From: Anaerolineaceae bacterium
GTDB taxonomy: Bacteria > Chloroflexota > Anaerolineae > Anaerolineales > Anaerolineaceae
Direction of reading: 5' to 3'
Assembly (NCBI GenBank): GCA_029975475.1
Contig: JARKPB010000008.1
Span: forward strand, 806,001 to 870,000
DNA: 64,000 nt
Shown: positions 60,058 through 64,000 of the stretch, in pieces
Position numbering within the stretch: the first letter of the stretch is position 1
How the letters are laid out: each line of letters starts with the position of its first letter
Made by a program: the position numbers and the translations under genes
The notes under the pieces: generated by a model
What the model saw: only the letters and a program-made list of their open reading frames with translations
What the model was told of the DNA's origin: nothing
Database searches by the model: none

Positions 60058-60070
60058 GGGCAAGATAGGG

Positions 60071-60076
60071 TAAAAT
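60071..60076 (+). promoter_or_regulatory. -10-like TAAAAT six bases before recG
   Basis: TAAAAT ends 6 bases before ATG 60083, inside the short degV-recG gap. No TGn or -35 is seen. If active it gives a leaderless recG transcript in addition to read-through. Confidence 0.35.
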
Positions 60077-60082
60077 ACTTGC

Positions 60083-62539
60083 ATGCCAGCTCCAAAAGAA
60101 AAATTATTAAAATTCCTCGCCCTTGAAGCAGAAAGAAACTTTGATAACAAGGCTGTTGTTGGCGGCCTGGAACGAGTTCAGCAGTTATGGGAAATGGATG
60201 CCCGGGAAGCGCGTCTGCCTGAGGATTTAATCGGAAAAATATCTGACCGGCTCGTAACATACAAAACCCTCTCGCCCGAAGAGCGAGCAGCGGCAGTGGA
60301 AGAAATGATGACCCTACTGGGTCATTCGCAGCAGCCGCTTCGAAACAATAAGCCATCCGTTTCCGGCAAATCCGCCCCGTACCCACCACCTGCGCCTCAG
60401 CCGAAGCATTCCGTCCAGCACGGGCTTGCCCCACAGCGCGAACAGACCAGTTCAGGTGCACCTGCCGCCCTCTCCGCGCCGCTGACGGTGTTGAAAGGCA
60501 TCGGCGAGGCAACAGCGTCAACATTTAAAAGCTTGGGGATCGAGACGCTCGGCGATTTGCTTTATTACTTCCCACGCCGTTATGATGATTACTCTGCGCT
60601 AAAACCTATCCACCGGGTTCAATATGGTGAAACCCTGACAGTGATTGGAACCGTGATGAGCGCTTCTGCCCGCGAAGCGCGCGGGGGAAAATTAAAAATC
60701 ACCGAACTGATCGTCAGTGACAGCACGGATTATTTAAGGGTAAATTTCTACAACAATCCTTATATCATTCGCCAATACCCGCCAGGTTCCCAGGTGGTGC
60801 TGTCCGGAAAAATCGAACAATATCTTGGCCGCAAGGTGATGAACCATCCCGCCATTGAAAGCCTGGAACGGGAACACCTGAACACCAACCGGATCGTCCC
60901 TGTTTATCCGCTCAAACCCGGAGTCACCCAGCAAACGCTGCGGAAAGCCATTCATCAGGTTGTCTCCTTTTGGTCGCCAAGAGTACAGGATTATCTGCCG
61001 GCTGAACTCCGGCAGGAAGCCGGTCTGGTTGAACTGCGAACCGCACTGCAACAGATTCATTTCGCCGATTCCAACATCCGGTTAAGTGAAGCCAAAGAAC
61101 GGCTGGCGTTCGATGAACTTTTCTTACTTCAAATGGGGGTCCTGCGCCAGAAGCGAAACTGGGAAGCGAGTCAGGCACGGAGCGTGGTCATTTCCGATGA
61201 ATGGCTTGAGTCGGTTGTGCAACGCTTTCCGTTTGAATTGACCAATGCCCAGAAAAAAGTAATCGCTGAGATTCGCGCCGATTTTGCATCCGGTAAAGCC
61301 ATGAACCGCCTGCTGCAAGGCGATGTAGGCTCAGGAAAAACCGCTGTAGCCGCTCTTGCCGCGATGATGGTGATCCAATCCGGTGCGCAGGCCGCTGTCC
61401 TCGCTCCGACCTCAATTCTTGCAGAGCAGCACTATCAAAACCTGACCCGGCTCTTGACCGCCGGCGACCAGCCGCTCTTGACCCCCGACCAGCTTCGCCT
61501 CTTAATTGGAGATACAGGGCTGAAGGAAAAAGAGCAAATTCGACAGGATCTGGCATCCGGGACCATAAAACTCATAATTGGCACGCACGCGCTGCTTGAA
61601 GAACCGGTCCAGTTTTCTGATTTACAGCTCGCAGTGATTGATGAACAGCACCGATTTGGCGTTAAGCAAAGAGCCGCCCTGCGCGCGAAAGGGGATAACC
61701 CGCATTTGCTTGTCATGACGGCCACACCAATTCCGCGGTCGCTGGCGTTAACCCTATACGGCGATCTGGACTTATCCGTTCTGGATGAAATGCCGGCCGG
61801 GCGCAAACCGATCGAGACCATGCTTCTCCATCCACTCGACCGAGAAAAAGCCTACCGCCTGATCGAAAAACAGGTTAATCTCGGACGCCAGGCATTTATT
61901 ATTTATCCGCAAATTGAGCAAGTGGACGAAGAAGACGACGGTTCAAAAGCCGCTGTAAACGAACACCGCCGGCTGCAATCTGAAGTCTTCCCGCACTTTA
62001 AACTGGGATTATTGCACGGTAGAATGAAGGCGAACGATAAAGAACGCGAGATGTCAGCTTTCCGCGATGGGCAGTATCAGATTATGGTTTCAACATCGGT
62101 TGTAGAAGTTGGCGTGGATATTCCCAACGCAACCGTCATGTTGATTGAAAGCGCGGACCACTTCGGTCTCGCCCAGCTTCACCAATTCCGCGGGCGGGTT
62201 GGCCGCGGCGGTGATGCGTCTTACTGCCTGTTGATTCCAAGCGCAGACAACGCGATTGAAAATGAACGCCTGGCGACGATGGTGGAAACGAATGACGGAT
62301 TTTTGCTGGCTGAAAAAGATTTACAGCAGCGCGGAGCCGGAGATTTTATTGGCACCCGCCAATCTGGCATTCCGCAGCTCTATCTTGCCAGCCTGATGGA
62401 CGCGCGATTAATCGAAAAAGCCCGCAAGCTCGCCCAGAAAATTTTTGCCGTGGACCCAGAACTAAGCGCGCCTGAACATCAACGCCTGGCAGAGATGATG
62501 GAACGCTTCTGGAAAGATGGGAAAGGGGATATCAGTTAA
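60083..62539 (+). CDS. recG: ATP-dependent DNA helicase RecG
   Basis: RecG reverses stalled forks and migrates branched DNA. The 818 residues include an N-terminal extra region of about 135 residues with a Pro-rich stretch (60340-60480), the OB-fold wedge domain with LLYYFPRRYDDYS and VIGTVMSASAREARGGK, then the helicase core: P-loop GDVGSGKT at 413-420, the AVIDEQHRFGVKQR box, MTATPIPRSLALTLYGDLD, and VVEVGVDIPNATVMLIESAD with QFRGRVGRGG. The C-terminal LATMVETNDGFLLAEKDLQQRG is family-specific. The N-terminal region is longer than in E. coli RecG. Confidence 0.97.
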   Translation: MPAPKEKLLKFLALEAERNFDNKAVVGGLERVQQLWEMDAREARLPEDLIGKISDRLVTYKTLSPEERAAAVEEMMTLLGHSQQPLRNNKPSVSGKSAPYPPPAPQPKHSVQHGLAPQREQTSSGAPAALSAPLTVLKGIGEATASTFKSLGIETLGDLLYYFPRRYDDYSALKPIHRVQYGETLTVIGTVMSASAREARGGKLKITELIVSDSTDYLRVNFYNNPYIIRQYPPGSQVVLSGKIEQYLGRKVMNHPAIESLEREHLNTNRIVPVYPLKPGVTQQTLRKAIHQVVSFWSPRVQDYLPAELRQEAGLVELRTALQQIHFADSNIRLSEAKERLAFDELFLLQMGVLRQKRNWEASQARSVVISDEWLESVVQRFPFELTNAQKKVIAEIRADFASGKAMNRLLQGDVGSGKTAVAALAAMMVIQSGAQAAVLAPTSILAEQHYQNLTRLLTAGDQPLLTPDQLRLLIGDTGLKEKEQIRQDLASGTIKLIIGTHALLEEPVQFSDLQLAVIDEQHRFGVKQRAALRAKGDNPHLLVMTATPIPRSLALTLYGDLDLSVLDEMPAGRKPIETMLLHPLDREKAYRLIEKQVNLGRQAFIIYPQIEQVDEEDDGSKAAVNEHRRLQSEVFPHFKLGLLHGRMKANDKEREMSAFRDGQYQIMVSTSVVEVGVDIPNATVMLIESADHFGLAQLHQFRGRVGRGGDASYCLLIPSADNAIENERLATMVETNDGFLLAEKDLQQRGAGDFIGTRQSGIPQLYLASLMDARLIEKARKLAQKIFAVDPELSAPEHQRLAEMMERFWKDGKGDIS

Positions 62540-62541
62540 CT

Positions 62542-63066
62542 ATGGTAAAAGCAGTCTTCCCGGGAACCTTTGACCCGATCCATTACGGGCATATCGATAT
62601 CGCCCGGCGGGCATCGCGATTGTTCGATGAATTGATCATCGCCGTGTATGACAAACCGCTAAAAAACTTGATCTTTTCCCCAGAAGAGCGTATTTCGCTG
62701 GTGAAGAAAACCTTTGAAAACGAGCCAAAAATCCGGGTGGTGGGATACAGCGGTCTGACGGTGAGTTACTGCAAGCAAATCGGCGCCCAGGTGATCGTGC
62801 GCGGGCTGCGCGTTTTCTCTGATTTTGAGCATGAATTTCGGATGGCGCTCGCCAATCACCGCCTGGAGCCGGATGTCGAAATCATCGCGCTGATTACCAG
62901 TGAAGAACACACCTTCCTGTCTTCCACGACCGTGCGTGAAATTGCCTCGCTGAATGGAAATATCGAAACCATGGTGCCCCCACACGTGGCAAAAGCCCTG
63001 CGGCAGCGGTTGAATGAACTGGGCGAAGGACAAACTGTAGTGCCAATCACCTCACTCAGAGATTAA
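62542..63066 (+). CDS. coaD: Phosphopantetheine adenylyltransferase
   Basis: CoaD transfers AMP to 4'-phosphopantetheine, the penultimate step of CoA synthesis. The 174 residues contain AVFPGTFDPIHYGHIDIARR (T-x-G-H motif), KNLIFSPEERISLVKKTF, VIVRGLRVFSDFEHEFRMA and EEHTFLSSTTVREIA. Two bases after recG. Together with panB-panE-panC elsewhere in the window, much of the CoA route is represented. Confidence 0.97.
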   Translation: MVKAVFPGTFDPIHYGHIDIARRASRLFDELIIAVYDKPLKNLIFSPEERISLVKKTFENEPKIRVVGYSGLTVSYCKQIGAQVIVRGLRVFSDFEHEFRMALANHRLEPDVEIIALITSEEHTFLSSTTVREIASLNGNIETMVPPHVAKALRQRLNELGEGQTVVPITSLRD

Positions 63067-63071
63067 ATCCT

Positions 63072-63080
63072 TGTTATACT
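63072..63080 (+). promoter_or_regulatory. Extended -10 promoter of coiled-coil gene
   Basis: TGT TATACT lies 39 bases before ATG 63120. AAGGGAGG sits in the leader. No clear -35. Confidence 0.55.
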
Positions 63081-63119
63081 AGAATTGGCAGTGCTGACCA
63101 GCAACAAAGGGAGGCAGAT

Positions 63120-63611
63120 ATGGATATCCTGCACTTGATTGACCGCCTTGAAGAACTGTTCAATGAAAGTCGTCCGATCTGGTTTACCCACAGCGTGATT
63201 GTTGATGAAGATAAAATGCTGGATATGATTGACCAGATGCGCGTATCGGTGCCGGAAGAAATCAAGAAAGCGCAGCAGATCATCGCCCAGCGCGACCGCC
63301 TGCTGGCTCAGGCTCAGGAAGAGGCGAACCGCACCATCGCGCTGGCCAGAGAACGGGGAGAGAAAATCATTGACCAGAACCAGATTGTTCAGGCAGCCCA
63401 GGCGCGCGCCGAGCAAATTATTAATCAAGCCCGCCAGGAAGCAGAAATCATCCGTCAAGAAGCCGATCAATATTCACTGGAAAGTCTGCAGCGGCTTGAA
63501 AACGAAATGAATATCATCCTTAACCAGGTCAGAAATGGGATTGCCACCCTGCAACGCCCGGTCATGAAAGCGCCTCCCTCAGAAGCTCCTTCGCTTGAAG
63601 ACATGCAATAA
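63120..63611 (+). CDS. Coiled-coil protein, DivIVA/SepIVA-like
   Basis: The 163-residue protein begins DILHLIDRLEELFNES, then a short stretch SVIVDEDKMLDMIDQMRVSVPEEI, and a long Ala/Glu/Gln-rich helix (about 58-150) with heptad-like repeats. That composition also resembles ATP synthase subunit b, but there is no membrane helix. A coiled-coil DivIVA-like gene follows coaD in actinobacteria, so a role in cell-division or growth-site organisation is plausible. AAGGGAGG before ATG. A terminator follows. Confidence 0.7.
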   Translation: MDILHLIDRLEELFNESRPIWFTHSVIVDEDKMLDMIDQMRVSVPEEIKKAQQIIAQRDRLLAQAQEEANRTIALARERGEKIIDQNQIVQAAQARAEQIINQARQEAEIIRQEADQYSLESLQRLENEMNIILNQVRNGIATLQRPVMKAPPSEAPSLEDMQ

Positions 63612-63615
63612 AACC

Positions 63616-63650
63616 CAAAAGGCCGCCTGCTGCGGCCTTTTGTTTTGAAC
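63616..63650. terminator. Rho-independent terminator between coiled-coil gene and lon
   Basis: An 11-base stem (63616-63626 with 63632-63642) with a CTGCT loop and a T-rich tail on the plus strand. On the minus strand it lies past the lon stop at 63659 and is followed by TGGG and then TTTTATTG, so it could serve both convergent genes. Confidence 0.85.
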
Positions 63651-63658
63651 GCTTGGGT

Positions 63659-64000
63659 TTATTTTTCTTCCGCTTCCGTGCGGCTTTCTTCTGCTTTTTC
63701 AGTTTTTACGGATTTTCTGCGCCGGGGCGGTTTTTCCGGCGCGGGATAGAGAGCGATCTCCAGTACCTGATCCATGTGATTGACCGGATGAATCTTCAAA
63801 TCCGTCAGCACCTTCTTGGGCACATCCACCAGGTCTTTCATATTTCGTTCTGGCAGGATTATTGTGCGTAAACCAGCCCGATGAGCGGCCAGGACTTTTT
63901 CTCGAACCCCGCCCACAGGCAGTACTTTGCCGCGCAGGGTGATTTCGCCGGTCATCGCCACTTCTTTGCGTGCCTTACGTTCGGTAAATGCTGAGATCAG
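63659..64000 (-). CDS. lon: ATP-dependent Lon protease, C-terminal part
   Basis: The frame is open to the window edge, so only the last 113 residues are present. They read ISAFTERKARKEVAMTGEIT, then LRGKVLPVGGVREKVLAAHRAG, which holds the catalytic Lys of the Ser-Lys dyad, and IILPERNMKDLVDVP. The Ser motif is outside the window. The tail (PAPEKPPRRRKSVKTEKAEE) is a charged extension of about 28 residues beyond the usual Lon end. A GTG in VAMTG is not a start; it is an internal Val. Confidence 0.95.
   Translation of the reverse strand: MISAFTERKARKEVAMTGEITLRGKVLPVGGVREKVLAAHRAGLRTIILPERNMKDLVDVPKKVLTDLKIHPVNHMDQVLEIALYPAPEKPPRRRKSVKTEKAEESRTEAEEK

Noticed and set aside
59700-60524. 274-codon minus-strand frame across the DegV and recG starts
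   Set aside because: It spans two real plus-strand genes and the gap between them, and its product is low-complexity with no recognised motif.

Overview
The window looks like chromosomal DNA of a Chloroflexota bacterium, most likely an Anaerolineae relative. This rests on gene content, not on a marker gene: two large DUF2298 (Chlor_Arch_YYY) membrane proteins beside GT-C glycosyltransferases, an archaeal-type mevalonate kinase / isopentenyl phosphate kinase pair, a topoisomerase I with a DUF5679 zinc domain at its N-terminus, an NBR1-like Ig lipoprotein, and many exported proteins with Thr/Pro linkers. No rRNA, tRNA, CRISPR array, IS element or prophage was seen. Coding density is very high and no gap above 300 bases lacks a gene.

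Region 1 (1-20475, minus strand) is one co-directional block of twelve genes with overlaps or gaps of a few bases. It starts at lepA and runs through a UPF0104 flippase-like protein, a CDP-tyvelose-epimerase-like SDR, a GT4 glycosyltransferase, a methyltransferase, four giant polytopic proteins (GT39-like; GT39-DUF2298 fusion; DUF2298; GT39-like), cmk, a secernin-type C69 peptidase and a truncated membrane sensor. It reads as an envelope glycan or glycolipid assembly locus with housekeeping genes at both ends. Region 2 (20582-26495) carries a lipoprotein, tlyA (minus), then ubiA-like prenyltransferase, mevalonate kinase, isopentenyl phosphate kinase, dGTPase and greA. The prenyltransferase resembles decaprenyl-phosphate phosphoribosyltransferase, so this block may supply polyprenyl-phosphate carriers of the kind GT-C enzymes use.

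Region 3 (26531-34836, minus) is an information-processing operon, ffh-rpsP-khpA-rimM-dprA-manC-topA, followed by a separately promoted membrane protein. Region 4 (35013-45609) holds a DegV protein, a DUF1015 protein, two M23 peptidase lipoproteins, two TolB-type propeller proteins, an NBR1-Ig lipoprotein, queG and a LysM protein: mostly cell-surface functions. Region 5 (45735-53004) is panB-panE-panC, then a partner-switching module (STAS antagonist, HATPase kinase, multi-GAF PP2C phosphatase). Region 6 (53006-54915, minus) has a Ca/H exchanger, an SH3b protein and a DUF971 protein. Region 7 (55000-63611) is a Ser/Thr kinase, rpe, rpmB (minus), an Asp23 protein, a FakA-like protein, a DegV/FakB-like protein, recG, coaD and a coiled-coil protein. 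It closely parallels the prkC-rpe-rpmB-yloU-yloV-recG order of Bacillus. The window ends inside lon (minus).

Two themes cut across the regions. Nine gene starts are preceded by an extended -10 element (TGn plus a TATAAT-like hexamer), mostly without a clear -35. At several starts the -10 lies only 6-8 bases before the ATG, which predicts leaderless transcripts.
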